From: Paracoccus beibuensis
GTDB taxonomy: Bacteria > Pseudomonadota > Alphaproteobacteria > Rhodobacterales > Rhodobacteraceae
Assembly (NCBI RefSeq): GCF_026162625.1
Contig: NZ_JAOTBD010000016.1
Location: 1-64,000 of the forward strand
Length of the DNA: 64,000 bases
Reading direction: 5' to 3'
The position numbers and the translations under genes were made by a program. The notes under the pieces are model-generated. The model searched no databases. It was not told where the DNA came from and worked only from the letters and a program-made list of their open reading frames with translations. This document shows positions 42,836 through 51,292 of this stretch, piece after piece; the first letter of the stretch is position 1, and the number at the start of each line of letters is the position of its first letter.

Positions 42836-44383
42836 CGGCTTGAAGTTCCACGGTAGCAGGTCATCGAGGCGGTTTTGCGGGTGGCCGTTGGCGATCGCCG
42901 TGAGGGTGGCCTTAAGGTAGGTGAAGGGTTCGACGCCGTTGATCTTGCAGGTCTCAATCAACGAGGCGATGCGGCCCCAAGCAACGCCGCCTTCGTCGTG
43001 ACCTGCAAAGAGCGCATTTTTGCGATTGAGGGTGATGGGGCGGATCAGATTTTCGACCCTGTTGGAGTCGATCTCGATGCGCCCGTCGGTCAGGAAGGCT
43101 TGCAGGCCCTCCCAGTGGTTATGGATGTAGGTCAGCTTTTCGCCCAACCGGGATTTGGTGGAGATTTTGCGGCGTTGCGCCTGCAGCCAGCCGCCGAAGG
43201 CGGCCACCAGCGGTGCGGTGCGGGCTTGGCGGGCCGAGAGGCGCTGGCCGGGCGAGACACCGCGGATGTCGGCTTCAACGGCGTAGAACTCGGCGATGCG
43301 GCGCAGCCCCTCAGCAGCGATCTCGGAGCCATCGCGGTCGAAGACTTCCTTCAGTTTGCGCCTTGCATGCGCCCAGCAATGCGCGACCCGAATGGGGGCA
43401 CCGCCCTTGCGCGAGGGTTTGGTTAGCCGGTTGTAGCCCGTGTAACCGTCGATCTGGAGGGTGCCATCGAAGCCGGTCAGGAAGGTTTCAGCATTCTCGC
43501 CTGCGCGGCCGGGGGCATAGAAGTAGACCACGCCGGGCGGGTCCTCGCCGCCCCAGGGCCGGTCATCGCGCGCCAGTGCCCAGAGATATCCGGTCTTTGT
43601 CGTCCCGCGCCCCGGGTCCAGCACTGGGGCAGTAGTCTCATCCATAAATAGCTTGCCCGACCGTTTCAGGTGCTCCGCCAGCCGGTCCACCACTGGCGTC
43701 AGGTGGAATGCGGCCTTGCCGACCCAATCGGCCAGAACGGCGCGGTGCAGATCAAGGCCCGCCCGCGCCAGGATCTGGCTTTGGCGGTATAACGGCAGGT
43801 GATCTGCATATTTGCTCACCAGCACATGGGCGAGCGTTGCCTCGGTCGGTAGCCCGCCCATGATCAGGTGGGAGAGTGCCGGGGCCTGAGTGACGCCGTC
43901 GGTGCAGGACCGGCAGGCATATTTTGGGCGCACGGTGACGATGACGCGCAGCTGCGCAGGCACGATGTCCAGCCGTTCGCTGCGATCCTCGCCGATCTTG
44001 TGCATGACACCGCAGCCGCAGGGACAGATCAGGCTGGCGGGTTCGATGACCTCTTCGATGCGCGGCAGCGCGGCCGGAAGATTGCCGATGGTGCGCTTCG
44101 GCGCGGGTCTGCCCGCCCCATCGCCCGCTTTGGCGGCACGGGTTGCCTTCGCTGCCTCGACCTCGGCCAGCGCGATGGACAGGTCCTCGAAGCTCAGCTG
44201 CCGCTCATCCTCAGACAGCTTTTCCGACCGCTTGCCATGCAGCGCATGGTTCAGCTCGGCGATCAGATGCTCTTGGCGTCTGGTGATATCCTTGAGGGCC
44301 GCCACCTCTGCCAGCAACGCCTGAACCGCCGCGCGCTGCGCGTCGGGAATGGCGGAAAGGTCAAGAACGGAGGCGGCGGACAT
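42827..44383 (-). CDS. tnpC: IS66 transposase TnpC
   Basis: 518 residues. An N-terminal coiled coil (LKDITRRQEHLIAELNHALHG), a zinc-finger-like CPCGCG and CRSC pair, and the DDE core with MDETTAPV, IDGYTGYNR and the C-terminal GRIEIDSNRVENLIRP. It is the transposase of IS66 elements and needs TnpA and TnpB. No frameshift is visible. Confidence 0.93.
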   Translation of the reverse strand: MSAASVLDLSAIPDAQRAAVQALLAEVAALKDITRRQEHLIAELNHALHGKRSEKLSEDERQLSFEDLSIALAEVEAAKATRAAKAGDGAGRPAPKRTIGNLPAALPRIEEVIEPASLICPCGCGVMHKIGEDRSERLDIVPAQLRVIVTVRPKYACRSCTDGVTQAPALSHLIMGGLPTEATLAHVLVSKYADHLPLYRQSQILARAGLDLHRAVLADWVGKAAFHLTPVVDRLAEHLKRSGKLFMDETTAPVLDPGRGTTKTGYLWALARDDRPWGGEDPPGVVYFYAPGRAGENAETFLTGFDGTLQIDGYTGYNRLTKPSRKGGAPIRVAHCWAHARRKLKEVFDRDGSEIAAEGLRRIAEFYAVEADIRGVSPGQRLSARQARTAPLVAAFGGWLQAQRRKISTKSRLGEKLTYIHNHWEGLQAFLTDGRIEIDSNRVENLIRPITLNRKNALFAGHDEGGVAWGRIASLIETCKINGVEPFTYLKATLTAIANGHPQNRLDDLLPWNFKPSS

Positions 44384-44437
44384 GCCCTGATTTTATCAAG
44401 AACCTCCGGCAGAAGCATGCAAAATCAAGCGGCTGAT

Positions 44438-44791
44438 TCATTCAGCCGCAGCAGGCGGGCGTGTTTCCAGCGCCTTGACGCGGCGCCAGTCCAGCCCGGC
44501 AAACAGCGCCTCGAACTGGGCATGGTTGAGCGCCATCACCCCGTCCCTGATGGCGGGCCAAGTGAAGGTTGCATTCTCCAGCCGCTTGTAAGCCATCACA
44601 AGGCCGGTGCCGTCCCAATACAAAAGCTTCAGCCGATCAGCCCGACGCGAACGGAACACAAACACCGTGCCGGTGAACGGATCCTTGCGCAGCACCGACG
44701 ACACAATTGCCGCCAAGCCATCATGGCCTTTCCTGAAGTCCACAGGCTGCGTCGAGACCAGAACCCGCACCCGGTTGGACGGGAACATCAT
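44438..44791 (-). CDS. tnpB: IS66 accessory protein TnpB
   Basis: 117 residues of the IS66 Orf2 family: VLVSTQPVDFRKGHDGLAA, then FRSRRADRLKLLYWDGTG and RLENATFTWP. Essential for IS66 transposition with unclear biochemistry. The start overlaps the tnpA stop by 4 nt. Confidence 0.93.
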   Translation of the reverse strand: MMFPSNRVRVLVSTQPVDFRKGHDGLAAIVSSVLRKDPFTGTVFVFRSRRADRLKLLYWDGTGLVMAYKRLENATFTWPAIRDGVMALNHAQFEALFAGLDWRRVKALETRPPAAAE

Positions 44792-45177
44792 TGGCTGGCA
44801 GCCAAGGCGCGCACGACCGACGCAATCCGCTCGGCCGAGGCTCCGGTTTCCAGACGGATCGCCACCGCGCCTGCGACGATCTCAGGCCGGTCTGCAGCGC
44901 CCACGACACAACTCGCTCCATCACCAACCGGGCCAATCAACAAAGATGCAAATTCCACCGGATCCTCCGGCGCTGGCAGCACCAAACGCCCTTTCCGCGC
45001 CAACGTGCGCCAGGCCGAAACGTGGTTCGCTGGAACACCATGACGCCGCGCAACGGCATTCACCGTAATACCCGGCGTCAGCGTTTCCGCCACGATCCGG
45101 GCCTTCACCTCATCAGGCCACTTCCGGTTGCGCCGGCCGCGTCCGCCAACCGGGAGAACCTCCAATGTAGTCTCCAT
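44788..45177 (-). CDS. tnpA: IS66 accessory protein TnpA
   Basis: 129 residues starting METTLEVLPVGG. It has the helix-turn-helix of IS66/IS3 OrfA-like proteins (KARIVAETLTPGITVNAVARRHGVPANHVSAWRTLA). It is first in the IS66 operon, and the start lies 84 bp inside the element's right end. Confidence 0.88.
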   Translation of the reverse strand: METTLEVLPVGGRGRRNRKWPDEVKARIVAETLTPGITVNAVARRHGVPANHVSAWRTLARKGRLVLPAPEDPVEFASLLIGPVGDGASCVVGAADRPEIVAGAVAIRLETGASAERIASVVRALAASQ

Positions 45178-45306
45178 GGAGAAAATCCATTCCAACAATC
45201 ACCAAGGTCCAAAGAACCTATCAGGATGAGAGCCGGAAGGTGGGAGGCAGGAAACGCTTACGGAGCTCTTCAAGAAGCGGCCATACAATCACGTGGGATG
45301 TGACAC

Positions 45307-46320
45307 TTAATACTTCGAGCTGCGCGCTGCTATTCGATGCGCCAAGTCTCGTGAGCCGGCTACTGCGAGATCCCCGTAATTTTGGGCTCCACCTGCAACC
45401 TTGCTTGCTCCGGCAGAGACGGTGCGAGCCGCGCCGCTGGCGGCGACCTTTTTTCCCGCGAACGCAGCGACTCCACCTGCGCCTGCCGCCGCCAAAGCTG
45501 CCTGCGTCGGCGTTACGGCCATAATCATGCCGCTCAAGGAACTGACGATCATTGGAATGCAGAGGGTGCAGACCGTCATTATGACCATGCAGGCGATGAA
45601 GGGGATGAAGTCGGATATGCTTTCAGTCATCGACGTGTTCAGCGTGCCCATGTAGCCCATCACAATGCGGATCAGCCCGCCGAGCATGACAGCTGTAACT
45701 AGCGGATAGAGCATATAGCTGACCGCTCCTTGTAGCCACCTATTGAAGTAATCTTTTGTCACCTCGAACATGCTCAGGGCGATGAAAATGGGCGCAATGC
45801 CAAGATAGATCGTGACCATCACCTTCCCAAAAATCAGCAGGAGCGCGGCGAGCGCAGCAAGGCTCCCCATGCTGACGAACACAACCACGCTCATGATCGC
45901 GCCCGCCATCCACCCCATTGGCTCCATGACCTGATTAGCCTTGTCAGCAAAATCGGCAATGAAGGCATCCATTGCACCGGCGAGATTGTTAGCCGGAACT
46001 TCCGAACCTCCGAATTGCCCCAGAAGATTTGCAGCTATGCTGTTGATGCCGCCCTCAACGGCGCTGGAGATCTGGTTGAACTGGCCCCACACCAAGCCAA
46101 TGCTGCCTATGGCAATCAGCTTTATAAAGGTGACGATGATCGCCCCGGCTGACATGGGTCGATACTGAAAGATCATGTTCACGCCGATCATGATCACGGC
46201 CAAGGTCGCCATGACTGCGGTAAGGTTCCCCATGCCATCCAGCACAGCGCCAAAACTAGACTGCGCAACATCGTCAAGCTGCCCTTGGGCGCGTCCGACA
46301 AATTCCTCAATAACGCCCAT
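45307..46320 (-). CDS. virB6: VirB6-like T4SS inner-membrane channel protein
   Basis: 337 residues with about seven membrane helices and the VirB6/TrbL signature region (VTKDYFNRWLQGAVSYMLYPL). VirB6 forms part of the inner-membrane DNA path. The last residues (AARSSKY) end with TAA at 45307-45309, which lies inside the IS481 target duplication, so the stop was preserved or recreated by the insertion. In this operon virB6 comes last rather than between virB5 and virB8. Confidence 0.88.
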   Translation of the reverse strand: MGVIEEFVGRAQGQLDDVAQSSFGAVLDGMGNLTAVMATLAVIMIGVNMIFQYRPMSAGAIIVTFIKLIAIGSIGLVWGQFNQISSAVEGGINSIAANLLGQFGGSEVPANNLAGAMDAFIADFADKANQVMEPMGWMAGAIMSVVVFVSMGSLAALAALLLIFGKVMVTIYLGIAPIFIALSMFEVTKDYFNRWLQGAVSYMLYPLVTAVMLGGLIRIVMGYMGTLNTSMTESISDFIPFIACMVIMTVCTLCIPMIVSSLSGMIMAVTPTQAALAAAGAGGVAAFAGKKVAASGAARTVSAGASKVAGGAQNYGDLAVAGSRDLAHRIAARSSKY

Positions 46321-46742
46321 TAGCGAACCCCTTGTCCTCTGCAGAGGTTATTGACTTCCCGCGTCAGACGACTCCGATCCGTCCTCGCATAGTCTCTCAC
46401 CCATGCGCTGCTTCCCGTATCGGGCAGGTGGATGAACCGATCTTCCAGCTCCTTCAAAGCTGCATCCCAAGCGGGATACCTCAACTCGCAAGAACATTCT
46501 CCATCCGCCCCTTCAATGCCAGCCGCGACTTGATGAATGTAAGCACTTTCGAGAAACCGCAGCGCACTCACACCCTGTACCCGTCGATCTTCAACTTCGG
46601 GAGGGCGAGGGGCATCGCAACCACCAGGAGTTTTGTATGTTCCGACTTCCTGAGTGTCGCCACCATTCGAGAAGGTCATGTAGCTGTCGGCCGAAGCCGC
46701 AGAGGCCGAAAGGGCCAAGATACCAGCAATCATCCACTTCAT
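46320..46742 (-). CDS. Periplasmic T4SS-operon protein with a YMTFSN motif
   Basis: 140 residues. A signal peptide (MKWMIAGILALSASAASA) is followed at the mature N-terminus by SYMTFSNGGDTQEVGTY. Four cysteines (GGCDAP, GECSCEL, NLCRGQG) suggest disulfides. No named family. It overlaps virB11 by ATGA and ends at the virB6 start (TAATG), in an operon position where entry-exclusion or virB7-like proteins are sometimes found. The YMTFSN word recurs in two VirB5-type proteins of the same operon. Confidence 0.7.
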   Translation of the reverse strand: MKWMIAGILALSASAASADSYMTFSNGGDTQEVGTYKTPGGCDAPRPPEVEDRRVQGVSALRFLESAYIHQVAAGIEGADGECSCELRYPAWDAALKELEDRFIHLPDTGSSAWVRDYARTDRSRLTREVNNLCRGQGVR

Positions 46743-47713
46743 GCGGCTTCTCCTATCGTCGGAATGTAGACCTGCGCGATGCCGCGCGTTTCACCAATGC
46801 GCCCTGTCTGGATAATCACGTCGATGGTGCGCAACACATAGCTGCGAAGATCCGTGTAGCTCATCCGCACATCCGAGCGGCCAGCGGCAATCGCGAGCCG
46901 GTCAAGCGCCAGTTCGGGCGTTTCCGCATGAATGGTCGTCATCGAGCCGCCGTGTCCGGTGTTGACGGCTTCGAGAAACGTCATGGCTTCCTTACCGCGA
47001 ACCTCGCCCACGATCAGGCGGTCCGGTCTCATCCGAAGCGTGGCTTCCAGAAGCATGTCGGTGGTCCTGGTCGTGCCGCCGCGTTCGGCAATCAGGGATA
47101 CCGTGTTGGGCTGCGCCGGGAACAGCTCGCGGGCGTCCTCAATGGTGATGATCCGTTCGTCGCGCCCGATCATGGAAATGATCTTCCTCAGCGCCACGGA
47201 TTTGCCGGTGTCGGTTCCGCCTGAAATCAGAATGTTCAGCTTCTGATCGACACAGAAGCGCAGCGCCGTCATCAGGTCGCCGCCTCCTACCAACTCCGCA
47301 AGACTTGCGTTGCGCTTTTTCCGTTCCTCATCCAAGGCCACCTGCTTGCCATGCAGAAACTTCAGTTGGATTTCATCAATCGGCAAGGCGGCGAACAGCC
47401 GGAAAGACAAGGCCGCTTCCTGCGGCGTAGCCGGGGCCAGGACCGCTTGTGCGCGGATCGGCCGGTCATTGTAGGACACGGTTGCTGAAACCAGCAGCTT
47501 GTCGCGGCCAGTCTGCGCCTGGTTCTCGCCGGCAATTTGATTGGAGAGCGAGTGACCAAAGCCCGCTTCGACCTTTTCTCCGGTATCCTTCATATGCACA
47601 TCGCCGCGCTTCAGTATCCAGATGCTTCGATCCGGGTTGACGGACACTTCAACCGTGGCTGGATCATCCAGCCACGGCTTGAAGCGGTCGAGCTTGTGGG
47701 AAAGCCAGCTCAT
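46739..47713 (-). CDS. virB11: VirB11-like T4SS traffic ATPase
   Basis: 324 residues: N-terminal domain, then Walker A ISGGTDTGKSVALR (the usual GGTGSGKT is here GGTDTGKS), Asp box TIEDARELF, Walker B region DRLIVGEVRGKEAM and the His box GHGGSMTTIHAETPE. VirB11 hexamers power pilus assembly and substrate switching. It overlaps the neighbours on both sides. Confidence 0.93.
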   Translation of the reverse strand: MSWLSHKLDRFKPWLDDPATVEVSVNPDRSIWILKRGDVHMKDTGEKVEAGFGHSLSNQIAGENQAQTGRDKLLVSATVSYNDRPIRAQAVLAPATPQEAALSFRLFAALPIDEIQLKFLHGKQVALDEERKKRNASLAELVGGGDLMTALRFCVDQKLNILISGGTDTGKSVALRKIISMIGRDERIITIEDARELFPAQPNTVSLIAERGGTTRTTDMLLEATLRMRPDRLIVGEVRGKEAMTFLEAVNTGHGGSMTTIHAETPELALDRLAIAAGRSDVRMSYTDLRSYVLRTIDVIIQTGRIGETRGIAQVYIPTIGEAA

Positions 47714-49089
47714 CAGAAAATCTCCAAGTCCCGATCTACCATGATCGTGACCAACGACCCCTGATCGACCGCAATAGTTGGCTTGCGGTTCAGGTAGTCG
47801 CTCAAGGTGCCCTGTAGCGCCCCCGTCATGTTCTGCGATAAGGCATCGGCAATGTCCGAGGTGTTGCTGTCGTCGTCATCATCGGACAGGGCAAGGGCAG
47901 GTCCGATACCAACCAGACTGATAAGAGCGGCGGAACCGAAACGCGCGCCAAAGTGGGTTTTCACAACGCCGTTCACACCCGAGCGGCCAATGGCGTCGCC
48001 CCCGTAGGCGCCAATATCGACAGTCTGGTTGTCAGGCATGATGATCCTGTTCCAGACAATCATCGCACGGCGCTGGCCCAGGTCGGTGTTGTCGTTGTAT
48101 GCCCCGATCACCCGCGATCCGCGCGGAATGAGGATGCGCGAGCCATCAAAGGAATGCACATCCTCGGACACCAAGGCGCGAATTGCGCCGGGGAGGTCAG
48201 TGTTGATCGCGGTTTCCAGCACCGCCTGGATCATCGTTCCCTGCATGACGGTGTTTGCCGGATTGGCGATGATCTTGGCCTGCTCCGTTGCCGCACGGGA
48301 GGCTTGCTGGCGGGCAAACCGTTCATTTTGGCTTTGCTGCCGAAGGTTCGGGTCTATTCCCTCCATATCAGGATAAACGCCTGCGGCGTCGGCCGCGCCT
48401 GCGCCGCCGCCGCCAGCGCCCCCACCGCCGAAGGCGATCATGGGAGAGGACACCCGCGCACGGTAAAGTTCTTCTGCCTCAAGGCGACGGTCCACCATAC
48501 CGTCATCCACCCCCAGGTCAGGGCTTCCACCCGCAATGCGGGCTGCGTCAAGCTGCGCCTGAAGCTGCGCAAGCTGCCGTTCCCGCTCGGCAAGGTCACT
48601 CGCGCTATCAAGCTGCATCTGGTTCATGGTCGATTGCAGTTCCGCAACCTGCGCAAGCAGGGCGTCGATCTGCGGATCATTGCCCTCAACCGGCTCAACG
48701 ACGATTTCCGTTTCTTCCTGCGGCTGCTGACGCAGCCGCTCGATTTCCGCCTGCAATTCCTCGATCTGCGTCAGCAAGGCCGGATCAGGTTCCGGCACTT
48801 CAGGTTCCTGCCGCACCGGAAGGGGCATCCGGGGGAACGGTGCCTCGCTTGAGGTTTGGAATTGATCGGGCTGTCCTGTCGGCAACCCCGCCTGTGCCAA
48901 ACGATCAGGTTGAGGCCAGAACATGAAGGCGATGATGCCAGCGCAGACAGTTGCAAGGGCTGTCCCAACAAGCAGACTATTCTGTCCACCCGGTCCCCTG
49001 CCGCGCCGATTATGCGCCCGCGACTCTTGCACTTCCGCGGCAAGGCGCGCGGCATCGGACTCAAGTTCGTGTTCGTTTTGCTCGCTCAT
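47713..49089 (-). CDS. virB10: VirB10-like T4SS core complex protein
   Basis: 458 residues from MSEQNEHELE. It has one membrane helix (LLVGTALATVCAGIIAFMFW), a Pro-rich and coiled-coil periplasmic linker, then the VirB10/TrbI beta-barrel domain (MIQAVLETAINTDLPG, ILIPRGSRVIGAYN, GRSGVNGVVKTHFG). VirB10 spans both membranes and senses energy from VirB11/VirD4. It overlaps virB9 by ATGA. Confidence 0.93.
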   Translation of the reverse strand: MSEQNEHELESDAARLAAEVQESRAHNRRGRGPGGQNSLLVGTALATVCAGIIAFMFWPQPDRLAQAGLPTGQPDQFQTSSEAPFPRMPLPVRQEPEVPEPDPALLTQIEELQAEIERLRQQPQEETEIVVEPVEGNDPQIDALLAQVAELQSTMNQMQLDSASDLAERERQLAQLQAQLDAARIAGGSPDLGVDDGMVDRRLEAEELYRARVSSPMIAFGGGGAGGGGAGAADAAGVYPDMEGIDPNLRQQSQNERFARQQASRAATEQAKIIANPANTVMQGTMIQAVLETAINTDLPGAIRALVSEDVHSFDGSRILIPRGSRVIGAYNDNTDLGQRRAMIVWNRIIMPDNQTVDIGAYGGDAIGRSGVNGVVKTHFGARFGSAALISLVGIGPALALSDDDDDSNTSDIADALSQNMTGALQGTLSDYLNRKPTIAVDQGSLVTIMVDRDLEIF

Positions 49090-49799
49090 TGCCGGGGGTC
49101 CAGACGCTTGATGACGGTTTCGGTCGCGGAAATCCGCAGCACCCAATATGGACTGATGCCGCTGACACGGATCGTTCCATCAGAAAGGGTGGTGCTGTTG
49201 ACGGTCCTTTCTGGCCCGTTCGAGGTCTTGAAGATTGCGGGTAGCTGCGCGCCGCGTGGGAAGCGGAAGTAGGTGAAATCCCCATCATCCCAAACCGCCG
49301 TCGGCAGAGCGGCATTGCGTTCGCTTGCCGCATAGCCATGCCAGGGCGTTGTCGGGTTCAGCCGCTTATTCTGCGGTTCCGCAGCGGCGGTTCGCGGTGC
49401 CTGTGCGGAAACGCCGCCGCCGAACCGGACCACATAATCAGCCCTTTGCCCCGCCTCGTGCAGTTGCAGATAATAGGCCCGGCGATTGGTATAAACGGTC
49501 ATGTTGGTCGAGCCGCCCGCGACGGTCGGCTTGACCACCAAGGCCCGACCGCCCGGAACGCCGTCGAAGTTGAAGCCTTCGGTATCGCCTGCCACGATGC
49601 TGACGATTTCCTCACCGGGACCGAACTCCACGGAGGTTACGCGCATCATGCCCACGTTCACGCGGTAGACCTGCCCATCCTGGTAGATCGCATTGCGGAC
49701 CCGCGAGTCGTGACGGCCCGCCGCAGGCGTTATTTCTGCTAGAGCCGGAGCCGCCCATGTCGCCGCACCAAGCGCAGCGCCGATCAGCCACCCTTTCAT
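49086..49799 (-). CDS. virB9: VirB9-like outer-membrane core protein
   Basis: 237 residues with a signal peptide (KGWLIGAALGAATWAAPALA). The N-terminal domain contains VTSVEFGPGEEIVSIVAG and the C-terminal domain holds DDGDFTYFRFPRGAQLPAIF and NSTTLSDGTIRV, both typical of VirB9. Together with VirB7 and VirB10 it forms the outer-membrane core ring. Confidence 0.92.
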   Translation of the reverse strand: MKGWLIGAALGAATWAAPALAEITPAAGRHDSRVRNAIYQDGQVYRVNVGMMRVTSVEFGPGEEIVSIVAGDTEGFNFDGVPGGRALVVKPTVAGGSTNMTVYTNRRAYYLQLHEAGQRADYVVRFGGGVSAQAPRTAAAEPQNKRLNPTTPWHGYAASERNAALPTAVWDDGDFTYFRFPRGAQLPAIFKTSNGPERTVNSTTLSDGTIRVSGISPYWVLRISATETVIKRLDPRQ

Positions 49800-50464
49800 T
49801 GCGTTTCTCCTTCACCCCGGAAGCGTTCGGCTGCCACAGTGTAATCGCTGACCGTGAAGCCGAAGGGATTGGACCAGACCCCATCAAGGCTGCGCAGCGT
49901 CGAGGGATCGTAGTCATAGGCCAGCGTGACGACAAAGGTGCCTTCCGTCATGCCGTCGATCGTTGTCAGGCGCTTGGTGATCCGGGCCTGCGCACGGTTG
50001 TTGCCAATGTCCGAGATCGAGGACACGGCCACATCGATCCGCGCGTTTTCTCCATAGACCTTGGGCGGAAACTCGGAGCTTTGCTCGTTCCACAGATCCT
50101 GAAGCGAGCGCGCGGCCTGCCCCGTAGAGCGGGCAAAGACGCCCTCGATCCGAAGATCATTGTCGAGCCGGTTATAGGTTTCCCGGTCACGGACATAGGC
50201 ATAGACGAGCGACTGCATGACAGCCTCACGTTCGGCCAAGCTGATCGTGCCGACATTCGCCATCGGCAGCGCCGCACCCGTAGAGGGATCGAAGGGCACC
50301 AGAGCCGGAGGCGGCTTGTCGATGAACAACGCCACCAGAGCCGCAGCCAAGCACCCGGTCACGCCGAAGCCGCTGGCGATGAAAGCAACGCGTTTCCACA
50401 TCGCGGCTTCCTCGCGCGCGCCGTAGATCAGTTCTTCCTCGAACACATCCTTGATGTTGCTCAT
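49796..50464 (-). CDS. virB8: VirB8-like T4SS assembly protein
   Basis: 222 residues. A short cytoplasmic N-terminus, one membrane helix (VAFIASGFGVTGCLAAALVAL), and a periplasmic NTF2-like domain with REAVMQSLVYAYVRDRETYNRLD and VTLAYDYDPS. It nucleates assembly of the inner-membrane complex. It overlaps virB9 by 4 nt. Confidence 0.92.
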   Translation of the reverse strand: MSNIKDVFEEELIYGAREEAAMWKRVAFIASGFGVTGCLAAALVALFIDKPPPALVPFDPSTGAALPMANVGTISLAEREAVMQSLVYAYVRDRETYNRLDNDLRIEGVFARSTGQAARSLQDLWNEQSSEFPPKVYGENARIDVAVSSISDIGNNRAQARITKRLTTIDGMTEGTFVVTLAYDYDPSTLRSLDGVWSNPFGFTVSDYTVAAERFRGEGETQ

Positions 50465-50471
50465 GGCTGGC

Positions 50472-51284
50472 TCACTCGTTCGAGAAGGTCATGTAGGCGC
50501 GTTCCTCGGCAATGGTCGCGGCCGACAGGACGCCAGACTGACCATTGTAGACCGCCTCAATGGATTGCAGTTCGAGCGACTTGGCGAGCTGCACCGAGAG
50601 TTCGGCCAGCATCCGTGTGTTCAGGTCGATGGACTCTTTGATGTCCTCGCTGCTTTGCGTCATTTCGACCAGCGTGTTCACCCGTTCGAGCGAGGACGAG
50701 GTTTCCGCGTAGGTCTGTTCTGCCGTGGCCGCCAACACCGCGCCGCTGGATGCCTGCGCCGCCACCCGCTCTGCCCCAGGAACGCCGGAGGACGCCATTT
50801 CCGTCACGGACGCCTGCGACAGCCCGGCGGTTGAGAGGGCGGTATCAACGGCCTCTGTCAACTTGTCTGACTTGGCTGGATCGAAGCCGGACCAGTCACC
50901 ACCCATCCCCGCCTGTATCGTGCCAAGCACATCGGACATGTTGCCGCTCAGAATGCCGTCCAGGTCATCGCCCATTGCCATGTCCACAATGTCGCGCGCG
51001 CCGGAAAACTGCCCGTAAATGTCTTGAAGCTGCGTGAGCTGCGCCTGCAACTGTTCCACCTGCTTGACGGCATTGGACAGAAGGTCGGATTGCACCCCGG
51101 CATCGCGCAGCATGGCCTCAAGCTGCTTGATGGTCTGCAAGGTGTTCTGGCCGTCGATAGTCGGAACGCCCTGCGCCGAAACTGCGGAGGGAAGAACGAT
51201 GGCGGTTGCAGTCAAGCTGGTGATCGCGAGAGCTGCCCAGAAACGGCTGGCCTTGGAAATGTCACTGACACGGGGAAATTGCAT
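50472..51284 (-). CDS. virB5: VirB5-like minor pilin
   Basis: 270 residues from MQFPRVSDIS. Signal peptide, then mature AQGVPTIDGQNTLQTIKQLEAMLRDAG and long helices (QVEQLQAQLTQLQDIYGQFSG), the VirB5 layout of a helical bundle at the pilus tip. The C-terminus ends AEERAYMTFSNE. The same terminal segment ends the neighbouring 51293 protein. Confidence 0.82.
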   Translation of the reverse strand: MQFPRVSDISKASRFWAALAITSLTATAIVLPSAVSAQGVPTIDGQNTLQTIKQLEAMLRDAGVQSDLLSNAVKQVEQLQAQLTQLQDIYGQFSGARDIVDMAMGDDLDGILSGNMSDVLGTIQAGMGGDWSGFDPAKSDKLTEAVDTALSTAGLSQASVTEMASSGVPGAERVAAQASSGAVLAATAEQTYAETSSSLERVNTLVEMTQSSEDIKESIDLNTRMLAELSVQLAKSLELQSIEAVYNGQSGVLSAATIAEERAYMTFSNE

Positions 51285-51292
51285 GGTGAACC

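Larger units (their letters stand above)
42798..45261. mobile_element. IS66-family insertion sequence
   Basis: 2464 bp, bounded by GTAAGCGGTCG at the left and the inverted CGCTTAC at the right, which is the IS66-family terminus GTAAGCG. It is flanked by the 8-bp direct repeat GGAGCTCT (42790-42797 and 45262-45269), the duplication length of this family. It contains tnpA, tnpB and tnpC in the standard order, all apparently intact, and lies inside the IS481 transposase gene. Confidence 0.93.
41775..45305. mobile_element. IS481-family element, interrupted by an IS66-family element
   Basis: Ends TGTCCTATCCC (left) and GGGATGTGACA (right) are partial inverted repeats, flanked on both sides by the 6-bp direct repeat CTTAAT (41769-41774 and 45306-45311). 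Removing the nested IS66 element leaves about 1.06 kb, a normal IS481 length. The insertion point coincides with the stop codon region of virB6. Confidence 0.85.
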
